From Echinicola vietnamensis DSM 17526 (GTDB lineage: Bacteria > Bacteroidota > Bacteroidia > Cytophagales > Cyclobacteriaceae): a stretch of 64,000 bases of DNA. The DNA lies in the NCBI RefSeq assembly GCF_000325705.1, contig NC_019904.1, positions 3,846,001 to 3,910,000 on the forward strand, read 5' to 3'. Below, piece by piece: positions 45,266 through 53,356 of this stretch. A program made the position numbers and the translations under genes. Under the pieces are notes generated by a model. It searched no databases. It saw only the letters and a list, made by a program, of their open reading frames with translations, and had not been told where the DNA came from. Numbering within the stretch: position 1 is the first letter of the stretch; every line of letters starts with the position of its first letter.

Positions 45266-47728
45266 TTAAGGGTTGTTCTTAGTGGTAATGAGTACAACAC
45301 CATTTTGAGCGTTCTTACCGTAGAGATTAATAGCGTCTCCATTTTTTAAGATTGAAATAGATTCTATATCCTCTGGATCATAGGCATTTTTCAGCTCCGA
45401 TTTTCTAGTGAATGCATCATCCACCATGAAAATAGGGTCCGCACCTAAAGTTAATTTTGGTTCACTATTTTTGGTTTTTTGGATACTGCTAGCAGGTTGC
45501 TTTTTCGGAAGTGACACCCCCTCTTTCAAAGTAATCTCAATAACGCCATGCTTGCCATTGTCTTCATATTTTTCAATGGCTGATGCTCCTTTCAGGACAT
45601 TGATGGATTTAATGTCCTCAGGGGAAACCTTACTGATATCTTCCTTTGGATATTCTTCGCCGTTAATTACGTATAGCGGATCTTCTCCTATTTCATCGAA
45701 CTTGCCGGATGAATCTATGGCAGGCTTCTGGGGACGGCCATTGTCGTCTTTCTTGATACTTACGGTATTGTATCCTACGACTACCACATCATCGAGTTGG
45801 TTGGGCTGGGGAGTGCCAATTGCCTTGGTATTCAATTCAAATTTAATGGGTACCTTCATCTCGACTGGTACGTTTTTGCCACGCTGCTGACCAGGTGTCC
45901 ATTTGGGGGCGTTTGCCACTAACCTCATGGCTTCTTCATCCGCTCCGCTGCCGATCCCTCTTAGGATTTTAGGGTTTTGAAGGCTGCCATCCTCATCTAC
46001 AATAAAGCTGACATAAACGGTTCCTTCCACGCCTTTTTCCTGAGCGGTTTTGGGATAGATCAAATTTTTGGACACATAATCCGTCCAGCCTTCCATGCCA
46101 CCTTGTGGAGAGGGCATATTTTCGACAACATCAAACACCTCCTTATCGGAAGCGTAGGAGGGAGGGGAAAAGAACGTGGAGGATTTGGCCACTTCACCCT
46201 TGAGTTTAAACCGGATGGGGAGCACCATTAAGGTGTTGACGGGTTTTCCATCGATGATGCCTGGATTCCATTTTGGCATGCTTTCAAGGGAGAAAATTCT
46301 CAGGATCTCATCGTCCAGTCCCATGCCCAAAGATTTTTTAAGCGTGGGCTGCAAGACCTCGCCCGCTTTACTGACCACAAACTCGATGTAGATGTCTCCG
46401 GTCATGCCCATTTTACGGGCCTGGGTGGGGTATTTTAGGTTTTTGGATAGGAACTTATTCCATTCCCCCATACCGCCTTTTGCCTCCGGCATTTTATCAG
46501 CAGAGGTATGGAGCTCCTGCGTGTCATATTTTTTGATGAAGTTGCTGTGTCGCTTGAATACATTGATCATAGCCATGACATCAGCGTATTCTTGGTCATT
46601 GGAAATATCGCCAATTTCATATTGGAGGTTTCCAAGTTGGGCGGTGACTTTGCCGTCTTTTAGATCCGAAACATATTCATAATGGGTAGGATTCGGAATG
46701 TGCACGACTCTTGTGCTTACGTTGATTGTGTCTTGAGCCTGCTCGATCAGCTCCTTCATATTAGCCAAGCTCATGCTTGACTCTGTGTTGAAGAAACCGG
46801 AAGTGGAAATGGTTTTCATGGAGACCAAGCCCAGTAACATCCCCGTAAGGGGCACCACCATCAGCAACTTAAACCAATTGGTCTTTTTGTTGTTTTTCAT
46901 CATCATAATGCGTTTTAAGGTTGTCGATCTAATAAAATAGTTGCCAACAGGAAGATCTAGTCCCTTAAATGCTATTTTGACAATAAGATTCGTGTAGGTA
47001 TCCTTATTTGCAGCTTGCTTGACCACGTTGGCGTCTGCCGAATATTCGTGGGTGTCAATTAAAGCACTCCGCATCAAATGGATGCCCGGGTTAAACCAAA
47101 ATAAAATGCTCAACACTTGATAATACATCATATCCCAGGAATGCCCTTGCCGGATATGTTCAATTTCATGTTTGATGATATGTTCTTTTTCTTCTGGCCT
47201 GAGCTCTTGGCTGTCATCCCAAAATAGCCGATTGAAAAAAGAAAAAACCGGTGCCAGGCCGAAGGTAGGAATCAAAAAGTAACTGCTTTTTAAATTGAAG
47301 ACAGTTTGATACCAGCCCTTTTCCGTTAATAACCTTAGTTGTAAAAACTGCCACAACAGTCGGAAGGTGAGTAACAGGGCGATCACCAAGTACCCCAAGA
47401 ACAAATAGTCCTTCCATTCCAACAGGATGGGAAGCTTGGTGCTTTCGACGGTGACTTCAGGAAGGCCATAACTCGCCGCAATGTCCTCTTTGGCCTCTTG
47501 AGCAGTCAAATACTGTAAAAAGTCCGTGTTTTCTAAGGATATGGTGGGTTTGGAAAACTCCACCGGGATTTCGATCAAGGGGAAAAGCAAGGCCAGCACA
47601 GGGGTGATTAGCAGAAACACCCGCGTAAAACCAAAAACCTTTTCCCTCCTCAGGAAACACCAATATATCCCGAAAAAAAATAACAGGCAGAATGAACTCT
47701 GCCAGATATAGTCGATCAGATGTGCCAT
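45266..47728 (-). CDS. BlaR1-like M56 metallopeptidase with TonB-like and plug-like domains
   Basis: 820 residues. Residues 1-285 form the M56 membrane protease with zinc motif HEIEH (187-191) and several helices. A further helix at 286-305 leads to the periplasm. About 415-510 and 520-625 are two TonB C-terminal domains (LSKNLKYPTQARKMGMTGDI and SKNLIYPKTAQEKGVEGTVY). About 655-720 and 750-820 are plug-like domains (DIKSINVLKGASAIEKY and DIESISILKNGDAINLYGKN). The gene follows blaI by 5 bases. A signal at the envelope would trigger cleavage of BlaI; the true ligand is unknown. Confidence 0.88.
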   Translation of the reverse strand: MAHLIDYIWQSSFCLLFFFGIYWCFLRREKVFGFTRVFLLITPVLALLFPLIEIPVEFSKPTISLENTDFLQYLTAQEAKEDIAASYGLPEVTVESTKLPILLEWKDYLFLGYLVIALLLTFRLLWQFLQLRLLTEKGWYQTVFNLKSSYFLIPTFGLAPVFSFFNRLFWDDSQELRPEEKEHIIKHEIEHIRQGHSWDMMYYQVLSILFWFNPGIHLMRSALIDTHEYSADANVVKQAANKDTYTNLIVKIAFKGLDLPVGNYFIRSTTLKRIMMMKNNKKTNWFKLLMVVPLTGMLLGLVSMKTISTSGFFNTESSMSLANMKELIEQAQDTINVSTRVVHIPNPTHYEYVSDLKDGKVTAQLGNLQYEIGDISNDQEYADVMAMINVFKRHSNFIKKYDTQELHTSADKMPEAKGGMGEWNKFLSKNLKYPTQARKMGMTGDIYIEFVVSKAGEVLQPTLKKSLGMGLDDEILRIFSLESMPKWNPGIIDGKPVNTLMVLPIRFKLKGEVAKSSTFFSPPSYASDKEVFDVVENMPSPQGGMEGWTDYVSKNLIYPKTAQEKGVEGTVYVSFIVDEDGSLQNPKILRGIGSGADEEAMRLVANAPKWTPGQQRGKNVPVEMKVPIKFELNTKAIGTPQPNQLDDVVVVGYNTVSIKKDDNGRPQKPAIDSSGKFDEIGEDPLYVINGEEYPKEDISKVSPEDIKSINVLKGASAIEKYEDNGKHGVIEITLKEGVSLPKKQPASSIQKTKNSEPKLTLGADPIFMVDDAFTRKSELKNAYDPEDIESISILKNGDAINLYGKNAQNGVVLITTKNNP

Positions 47729-47733
47729 TTAGT

Positions 47734-48096
47734 TTATTTTACATCGTCTTTTACCTCATTCATTAATTTTTCCAATTCTTTAATGTCCAGGTTTTCGTCC
47801 TTGGCAAAGAAAGATGCCAGCTTTGAAAATGAACCGCCGAAATAACCTGTCAATAGGTTCTTGATAGAGAAACTTCTGTATTGGTCTTTTGTGACGATAG
47901 GGAAGTATTCATGGGACTTTCCATAGGCTTTGTGTTTCACAAAACCTTTCTTTTCCAAAATCCTGATAATGGTAGAAACGGTGTTGTAGGCGGGTTTGGG
48001 TGATGACATTTTGGCCAGGATATCCTTGACAAAGCCTTTCTCGATATCCCACAGGATTTGCATTACTTGTTCCTCTGCTCTTGTTAACTCTCTCAT
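47734..48096 (-). CDS. BlaI/MecI/CopY family repressor
   Basis: 120 residues, the usual length. Winged-helix start ELTRAEEQVMQILWDIEKGF, then KPAYNTVSTIIRILEKKGFV and HEYFPIVTKDQYR, all typical. The C-terminal half dimerises and carries the protease-sensitive site in homologues. It represses its own operon; cleavage by the M56 partner encoded 5 bases downstream relieves this. A palindromic operator-like block lies upstream. Confidence 0.94.
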   Translation of the reverse strand: MRELTRAEEQVMQILWDIEKGFVKDILAKMSSPKPAYNTVSTIIRILEKKGFVKHKAYGKSHEYFPIVTKDQYRSFSIKNLLTGYFGGSFSKLASFFAKDENLDIKELEKLMNEVKDDVK

Positions 48097-48201
48097 TTTG
48101 GTTCTGTATGTTTTTCTGTCAACTTAATCATTTAGTTTGAAAATAACAAGTAAGGACAGATCTTCCTTTAGGCAAGGATAAAATTAGCCTGAAAAATCTA
48201 G

Positions 48202-48247
48202 TTAAACAACTATTTTGTTAGTTTTAATTAAAAAGTTAGTTGTTTAG
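48202..48247. promoter_or_regulatory. Probable BlaI operator
   Basis: TAAACAACTA (48203-48212) and TAGTTGTTTA (48237-48246) are exact inverted repeats, and the inner AACTA-TTTTG-TTAGTT overlaps them. It lies about 105 bases upstream of blaI. BlaI homologues bind dyads of this kind, but the specific assignment is inference. Confidence 0.5.
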
Positions 48248-48284
48248 GAAAAAAGAAAAGGACTGCTCGGGTAGGGCAGTCCTT
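48248..48284 (-). terminator. Terminator of the desaturase gene
   Basis: Minus strand AAGGACTGCCC-TACCC-GAGCAGTCCTT followed by TTCTTTTTTCC. It is 31 bases past the desaturase stop and directly beside the BlaI operator. Confidence 0.8.
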
Positions 48285-48314
48285 TATATGATCTTTTATG
48301 GGATAATATTTACA

Positions 48315-49064
48315 TCAGGTCGTTCTCAGCTTAATGATGCGTGTAAAGTGCAATAATTTCACCACAGGGTAAGTAGGGTCAAATTCATACCACTTTACGG
48401 CAAAGTTGGGACGATTTGGCAATTTATGGTGGTTGTTTTGGAACAATTCACCTAGCATAAGTACATCCAGTAGCAAGCTGTTTTTGGATTGATCGTTATT
48501 GTCAAAATTAGCGTAACCGTACTTGTGTCCACTCCAGTTTACAATGGCGCCATGTACAGGTCCCATCAAGAAGTGGATCGGTAGTAGGAAGTACATCCAC
48601 CAATGTGTACCGGCCAATTCAAAAACACTTATGCTCAGCACATAGATCGCTACGTAGATTAATCCCCAGGCCACACGGACAAACATACTGTCCGCCATCA
48701 GGTCAAATTTTTTCCAGTCGGGAACATCCTTGGAAAACCTTTCTTCAGGCTTGAGCCTAAAGCTGAAATAATCGTTATAAATATTTTTAGTCTTCCACAT
48801 CATGGTAAAGAGGTTCTCCGTATGATGTGGGCTATGGGGATCTTTTGGGGTGTCGCTATAGGCATGGTGCATCCGGTGTAGGATCGCATAAGCCCTAGGA
48901 GACAAATAAGAACTGCCTTGACAAGCCCAAGTGAAAAGGTAAAAGAACTTTTCCCAAAACTTGTTCATGATGAACATCTGATGTGCTGCATACCGGTGCA
49001 GAAAGAAACTCTGGCAAAACAGCGAGAAATACCAGTGAAGAAGGAAGAATACGATTAGTATCAC
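48315..49064 (-). CDS. Acyl-CoA/acyl-lipid desaturase
   Basis: 249 residues, membrane fatty-acid desaturase. Three histidine boxes are visible: HRYAAHQ, HRMHHAYSDTPKDPHSPHH and NNHHKLPNRPNFA near the C-terminus, plus NWSGHKYGYANF. These bind the di-iron centre. It introduces a double bond into acyl chains and so adjusts membrane fluidity. Shorter than plant-type enzymes but standard for Bacteroidota. TATCTTTG about 26 bases upstream is its promoter element. Confidence 0.92.
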   Translation of the reverse strand: MILIVFFLLHWYFSLFCQSFFLHRYAAHQMFIMNKFWEKFFYLFTWACQGSSYLSPRAYAILHRMHHAYSDTPKDPHSPHHTENLFTMMWKTKNIYNDYFSFRLKPEERFSKDVPDWKKFDLMADSMFVRVAWGLIYVAIYVLSISVFELAGTHWWMYFLLPIHFLMGPVHGAIVNWSGHKYGYANFDNNDQSKNSLLLDVLMLGELFQNNHHKLPNRPNFAVKWYEFDPTYPVVKLLHFTRIIKLRTT

Positions 49065-49090
49065 TTGATTTTATTGTTGATTTAAGATTA

Positions 49091-49098
49091 CAAAGATA
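49091..49098 (-). promoter_or_regulatory. -7 promoter element of the desaturase gene
   Basis: TATCTTTG on the minus strand matches TAnnTTTG exactly. The -33 region is AT-rich without a clear TTTG. Confidence 0.5.
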
Positions 49099-49254
49099 AT
49101 TTCTTAAACCGTAAAATTTGAGTAAGGTCAGATAAATTTTGTTAAAGATGACATTATTCATGATTTTTTGTAAAGATTTTTATTGTATAAGCGTTTTTAA
49201 ACTGGTATTATGCACATACTTTTATGGGGAACTTAAAGATTAAATGCAAAAATT

Positions 49255-49626
49255 ATGAGTGGTAATCGCAATAGCTGGGGTAATGTCCTCGTCCAGCTGG
49301 TGGTTGGGGGCTTGGGGGTCATTATTACAGGATATCTTTTGCCTGGAGTATATGTGGAAGATTTCTGGATAGGGATAGTCATCGCAGCGGTCATCAGTTT
49401 ACTGAATTATACCATAAAACCTATCCTAATAATTTTGACCATTCCCATTACAATTGTGACCTTGGGGTTGTTCTTGCTGGTAATTAATGCACTGATTATT
49501 TTATTTGCTGCGGAAATTATCCCGGGTTTTGTGGTAGACGGCTTTTGGTGGGCGCTGCTATTCAGTTTTATTTTGTCGATTATCAATGCCATTTTTGGCG
49601 TTTCTTTGTTCGATAATGAAAAGTGA
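49255..49626 (+). CDS. Phage-holin-like (superfamily IV) small membrane protein
   Basis: 123 residues with four membrane helices. LVVGGLGVIITGYLLPGVYV, then IGIVIAAVISLLNYTIKPIL and IPITIVTLGLFLLVINALII fit the Phage_holin_4_2 family (YvlD-like), whose chromosomal members are not true holins. They probably help membrane or envelope homeostasis. Short acidic tail (SLFDNEK). Single gene, no phage genes nearby. Confidence 0.88.
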   Translation: MSGNRNSWGNVLVQLVVGGLGVIITGYLLPGVYVEDFWIGIVIAAVISLLNYTIKPILIILTIPITIVTLGLFLLVINALIILFAAEIIPGFVVDGFWWALLFSFILSIINAIFGVSLFDNEK

Positions 49627-49942
49627 TTTCGATTTTCCAGGCTATGTGCCAATTTTAAACAAAAAACTGCTTTACGACGTTTATGAATGGTTCTGTTACC
49701 CTGAAAGAATTAATTTGGAGGTGACATGAATCGGTAATTTCTGAGGAATCGCATAATTCAATTGGCATAAGGCTGATGTTGGAACAAGGCTTCTGAAATT
49801 TTTCTACATTCATTTCTTTTTAATGTAATTAATTGTAATTTAATTACTTATAAAGTTTGAGTGTAGATTGGTACAATTCAGGATGTACATTTTTATATCA
49901 ATTGATTAGATTATTAGTTAATACACCCTTTTGACAGTAGAT
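49627..49942. other. Intergenic region, nothing recognised
   Basis: About 316 AT-rich bases between two plus-strand genes. No gene, terminator hairpin or RNA was found. A promoter for the next gene is expected near its 3' end. Confidence 0.4.
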
Positions 49943-50500
49943 ATGTTATATAAGAATGATGGGTTTAAGCCCGAGACAATCAAAGCCCTAAAGGAAGAAT
50001 TAAAGGCTTCAGGTAAATCCTACAAGGTAATTCCTTCAGATGGGAACAATGAAGAATTTGTCAACTTTTACTTTATTGGGATGTTTGAAGGAAGGGAAGT
50101 GATATATGACGCAGCGCTTTATACGCTGAGGCTACATCACTCGAGCGAAATTTATGAGCTGGCAGAACATAAGGCTGCCCAGAAATTCCCTAACTTCAAA
50201 GGAATTCACTATGAGGAGGATGAGAATGGTAACCTGAAACCCTTGGACAATGATGAAGAAGAGATCGGGTGGTTTATAACGGAGATCATCATGGATTTGG
50301 AAGAGGAAGAAGCTGTGAAAGTACAGGAGTTTATTGACATGGATACCAACCATGATTTTGGGATTGGAGTGGATGCGGCATTGCACGTTGATCATATTGA
50401 CGATGCAGTGATCAAAAAATTTATCAAGGAATTTAACGATGATACGATCAAGTTGGATGACACCCTTTATTCTTTTCAGTCGGAGGATATTGAGGAGTAA
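49943..50500 (+). CDS. Conserved hypothetical acidic protein
   Basis: 185 residues from ATG 49943 (MLYKNDGFKPETIKALKEEL); a TTG four codons earlier is less likely. Very acidic, without signal peptide or membrane segment, predicted mixed alpha/beta. Notable stretches are VNFYFIGMFEGREVIYDAAL and IDMDTNHDFGIGVDAALHVD. I recall similar proteins in Cytophagales but no function. A strong terminator follows. Confidence 0.75.
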   Translation: MLYKNDGFKPETIKALKEELKASGKSYKVIPSDGNNEEFVNFYFIGMFEGREVIYDAALYTLRLHHSSEIYELAEHKAAQKFPNFKGIHYEEDENGNLKPLDNDEEEIGWFITEIIMDLEEEEAVKVQEFIDMDTNHDFGIGVDAALHVDHIDDAVIKKFIKEFNDDTIKLDDTLYSFQSEDIEE

Positions 50501-50525
50501 TTGTCATTTTTAAAACTTATTGGAC

Positions 50526-50558
50526 AAACCGTTTGTTGACCTTCAGCAAACGGTTTTT
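50526..50558 (+). terminator. Terminator of the acidic protein gene
   Basis: AAACCGTTTG (50526-50535) and CAAACGGTTT (50547-50556) form a 10-bp stem, followed by T's. It ends 13 bases before the next start codon, so the HDAC-like gene needs a start inside or read-through. Confidence 0.75.
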
Positions 50559-50570
50559 ATTTGTTTACTT

Positions 50571-51473
50571 ATGTTAAAGATTGCTTGGTCTCCCAAATAT
50601 GCCCATCCGCTGCCAGCAGGGCATAGGTTTCCGATGGAAAAATATGAACTGCTCCCAGAACAGCTGTTGTATGAAGGCACCATCGCGGCGCATAACCTTT
50701 TCGAACCTAACGCGCTGAGCGAGGAGTGGATTGTCGGCCCGCACAAAGCAGGCTACCTCCAGAAACTTACCGAACTGTCCCTTACCAAATCTGAAATCAG
50801 AAAGACTGGCTTTCCGCTAAGTGCTGCTTTGGTGGAGCGGGAGATTCACATCATGGATGGCTCTGTCCAAGGTTGTCTTTTTGCACTGAAACATGGGATA
50901 GCAATGAACATTGCCGGAGGCACCCATCATGCTTTTTCGGACAGAGGAGAAGGGTTTTGCCTGCTCAATGACATTGCCATTTCAGCCAATTACCTGGTCC
51001 AGAAAAAGCTGGCCAAGCAAGTGTTGGTGGTGGACCTGGATGTGCACCAAGGCAACGGGACGGCAGAAATTTTCAAAGACAATCCGGCAGTCTTTACATT
51101 CAGCATGCATGGTGCGGCCAATTATCCCCTGCACAAGGAAACATCGGATCTGGATGTGCCCTTGCCCGACAAAGTGGGGGATGAATTCTACATCAGGAAG
51201 CTTAAAGAACATCTCCCGCCGTTATTGGATCAGGTGGAGCCTGATTTTATCATCTATCAATGCGGCGTGGATGTCTTGTCCACCGATAAACTGGGACGAT
51301 TGGGAGTGAGCATTGAAGGGTGTAAGGAGCGCGACCGTTTGGTGCTGGAACTGGCTCATCAGCATGAATTGCCCATCATGTGCTGCATGGGAGGAGGATA
51401 TTCCGAAAAAATCAGTCATATCATTGAAGCCCACGCCAACACATACCGATTGGCCCAAGAGCTGTTTTTTTAA
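50571..51473 (+). CDS. Histone-deacetylase-like hydrolase
   Basis: 300 residues from ATG 50571 (MLKIAWSPKYAHPLPAGHRF). The earlier TTG would start in terminator DNA. Zinc and charge-relay motifs of class I/II-type deacetylases are present: GGTHHAFSDRGEGFCLLND, VLVVDLDVHQGNGTAEIF, then SMHGAANYP and QCGVDVLSTDKLGRLGVS. Bacterial members act on acetylated lysine, polyamines or acetoin; the substrate here is unknown. Downstream lies the Skp lipoprotein gene with its own promoter. Confidence 0.9.
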   Translation: MLKIAWSPKYAHPLPAGHRFPMEKYELLPEQLLYEGTIAAHNLFEPNALSEEWIVGPHKAGYLQKLTELSLTKSEIRKTGFPLSAALVEREIHIMDGSVQGCLFALKHGIAMNIAGGTHHAFSDRGEGFCLLNDIAISANYLVQKKLAKQVLVVDLDVHQGNGTAEIFKDNPAVFTFSMHGAANYPLHKETSDLDVPLPDKVGDEFYIRKLKEHLPPLLDQVEPDFIIYQCGVDVLSTDKLGRLGVSIEGCKERDRLVLELAHQHELPIMCCMGGGYSEKISHIIEAHANTYRLAQELFF

Positions 51474-51580
51474 CGGTTTTTCTGGAGCAAAGCAAAAATA
51501 GGTGCTGTATTGTATAATGCACCAAAGGCATGATTGGGGCCGGTTGGTGTTAATTATAGCCTTCAAATCATCAATTACAA

Positions 51581-51610
51581 TTTGTAGAATGAGAACTTTG
51601 TTTATATTTG
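51581..51610 (+). promoter_or_regulatory. Promoter of the Skp-like gene
   Basis: TTTG (51581-51584), an 18-base spacer and TATATTTG (51603-51610): both elements match the Bacteroidota consensus. The transcript would start about 20 bases before the GTG at 51639. Confidence 0.65.
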
Positions 51611-51638
51611 CGGCAAGTTGAAATAATAAAGAAAAAAA

Positions 51639-52277
51639 GTGAAAAACATTAGCAAAGCATTAGGCATTTTAGGAATGGCTGCAATTCTTTTTACAGCCTG
51701 TAACCAAGGAAACCAAGGAACCTCTACAAGCTCTGATGATTCCAAGGGCAGTACAATGGATTTAAGTGAAGTGAAAATTGCTTATATCAATACCGATAGT
51801 GTGATCAATAACTATCAATTTTTCAAGGACAAGTCCGATGAGATCTCCGAGAAAGGAAAACGTTATGAGAGCGAGTTGGCCAATCGTGCAAAGGGATTTG
51901 AGCAGGAGGTAGCCAATTTTCAGCAATCTGCTCAAAACATGACACCGAACCAATCCAGGGCCAAGCAGGAGGATTTGATGAAGAAAGAGCAAAACCTGAT
52001 GACCTATAGGAACAACTTGATGCAAGAGCTTTCTGCCGATGAGACCAACCTTTACAATGAGGTATACGATAAAATTCAGGAATTCATGAAAGGCTATGCG
52101 GAAGAAAATGGCTTGGAGATGGTGCTGAGCTATACCCGAGGTGGAGGGGTATGGTATGCCCATGAGGCCATGGATGTCACCAAGGATGTGACCAAGGGCC
52201 TAAATGAAGCGTATAAAGCAGGGGACACTGCTGCTCCAGCAGAAGCAGAAAAAGACAGTACAGCTGCAGGTGAATAA
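51639..52277 (+). CDS. OmpH/Skp-family periplasmic chaperone, lipoprotein form
   Basis: 212 residues, GTG start. A lipobox-like ILFTAC places a lipidated Cys at 21; classic Skp is soluble, so this is a lipid-anchored variant as seen in other Bacteroidota. Residues 45-175 show the Skp pattern: VKIAYINTDSVINNYQFFKD, a long coiled coil (EISEKGKRYESELANRAKGF and beyond), and KIQEFMKGYAEENGLEMVLS. It chaperones unfolded outer-membrane proteins. Acidic, Ala-rich tail. Followed by a terminator. Confidence 0.88.
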   Translation: MKNISKALGILGMAAILFTACNQGNQGTSTSSDDSKGSTMDLSEVKIAYINTDSVINNYQFFKDKSDEISEKGKRYESELANRAKGFEQEVANFQQSAQNMTPNQSRAKQEDLMKKEQNLMTYRNNLMQELSADETNLYNEVYDKIQEFMKGYAEENGLEMVLSYTRGGGVWYAHEAMDVTKDVTKGLNEAYKAGDTAAPAEAEKDSTAAGE

Positions 52278-52308
52278 GCCATCCTGAGGGACAATAGAAA
52301 CGATCAAA

Positions 52309-52334
52309 AGCCCGGAAATGTCCGGGCTTTTTTT
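52309..52334 (+). terminator. Terminator of the Skp-like gene
   Basis: AGCCCGGA and TCCGGGCT form the stem around AATG, followed by seven T's. Confidence 0.9.
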
Positions 52335-52383
52335 GTATCAGATAATATCAGTAATTTTAGTGAGGACGTAAACGATATTCTTG

Positions 52384-53355
52384 ATGAAAATAACAGAATT
52401 TCTCAAACACAACTACAGACATTTTAATGCTGCCGCTTTGATCGATGCAGCAGACGGCTACAAGGCCCATTTGGACAATAACGGTAAAATGATGGTGACC
52501 CTTGCCGGGGCCATGTCCACTGCAGAATTGGGAATTTCTCTAGCAGAGATGATCCGTCAGGACAAAGTACAGATCATCACCTGTACCGGGGCTAACCTCG
52601 AAGAGGATGTTTTTAACCTGGTGGCGCATGATTATTATGAGCGAGTACCACATTATCGTCAGCTTTCACCACAAGAGGAACAGGATTTGCTAGACAGACA
52701 CATGAACAGGGTGACGGATACCTGTATTCCGGAAATGGAAGCGATGAGGAGGATAGAAAATGTCATTTTGGAGGAATGGGTAAAAGCCGACCGTGCAGGC
52801 GAAAGCTATTTCCCTCATGAGTTTTTCTATAAAATCTTGCTTTCGGGAAAACTGGAAAAGGATTATCAGATAGACCCTAAAAACAGTTGGCTGCTAGAAG
52901 CGGCCAAAAAGAACCTTCCGATCATCGTACCGGGATGGGAAGATTCTACACTGGGCAATATGTTTGCAGGACATGTGATCACAGGAGATGTGAAAAATGT
53001 CCATACCGTTAAAACCGGTATTCAGTACATGATGTATCTGGCAGAGTGGTATACCGAAAATGCTACCGACGACAGTACGGTAGGCTTCTTCCAGATAGGA
53101 GGAGGGATTGCGGGAGATTTTCCGATCTGTGTGGTGCCGATGCTTCATCAGGATTTGCAGCGAGAAAATGTACCGCTTTGGGGGTATTTCTGCCAAATTT
53201 CCGACTCGACTACTTCATATGGTTCTTATTCTGGCGCCGTGCCGAATGAAAAAATCACATGGGGTAAGCTGGGGATCGACACGCCAAAATACATCATCGA
53301 ATCTGATGCGACCATTGTGGCCCCATTGGTATTTGCGATTGTATTAGATCAATAA
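52384..53355 (+). CDS. Deoxyhypusine-synthase-family protein
   Basis: 323 residues from ATG 52384. NAD-binding and substrate motifs of the DHS fold are present: VTLAGAMSTAELGISLAEMI, TCTGANLEEDVFNL, VPGWEDSTLGNMFAG, and SYGSYSGAVPNEKITWGKLG, which aligns with the eukaryotic segment containing the catalytic lysine (WGK). Eukaryal DHS modifies eIF5A, which bacteria lack, so the substrate here must differ. Bacterial homologues are suggested to make homospermidine or act on EF-P-like partners; neither is shown. Next gene follows 1 base later. Confidence 0.88.
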   Translation: MKITEFLKHNYRHFNAAALIDAADGYKAHLDNNGKMMVTLAGAMSTAELGISLAEMIRQDKVQIITCTGANLEEDVFNLVAHDYYERVPHYRQLSPQEEQDLLDRHMNRVTDTCIPEMEAMRRIENVILEEWVKADRAGESYFPHEFFYKILLSGKLEKDYQIDPKNSWLLEAAKKNLPIIVPGWEDSTLGNMFAGHVITGDVKNVHTVKTGIQYMMYLAEWYTENATDDSTVGFFQIGGGIAGDFPICVVPMLHQDLQRENVPLWGYFCQISDSTTSYGSYSGAVPNEKITWGKLGIDTPKYIIESDATIVAPLVFAIVLDQ

Positions 53356-53356
53356 A

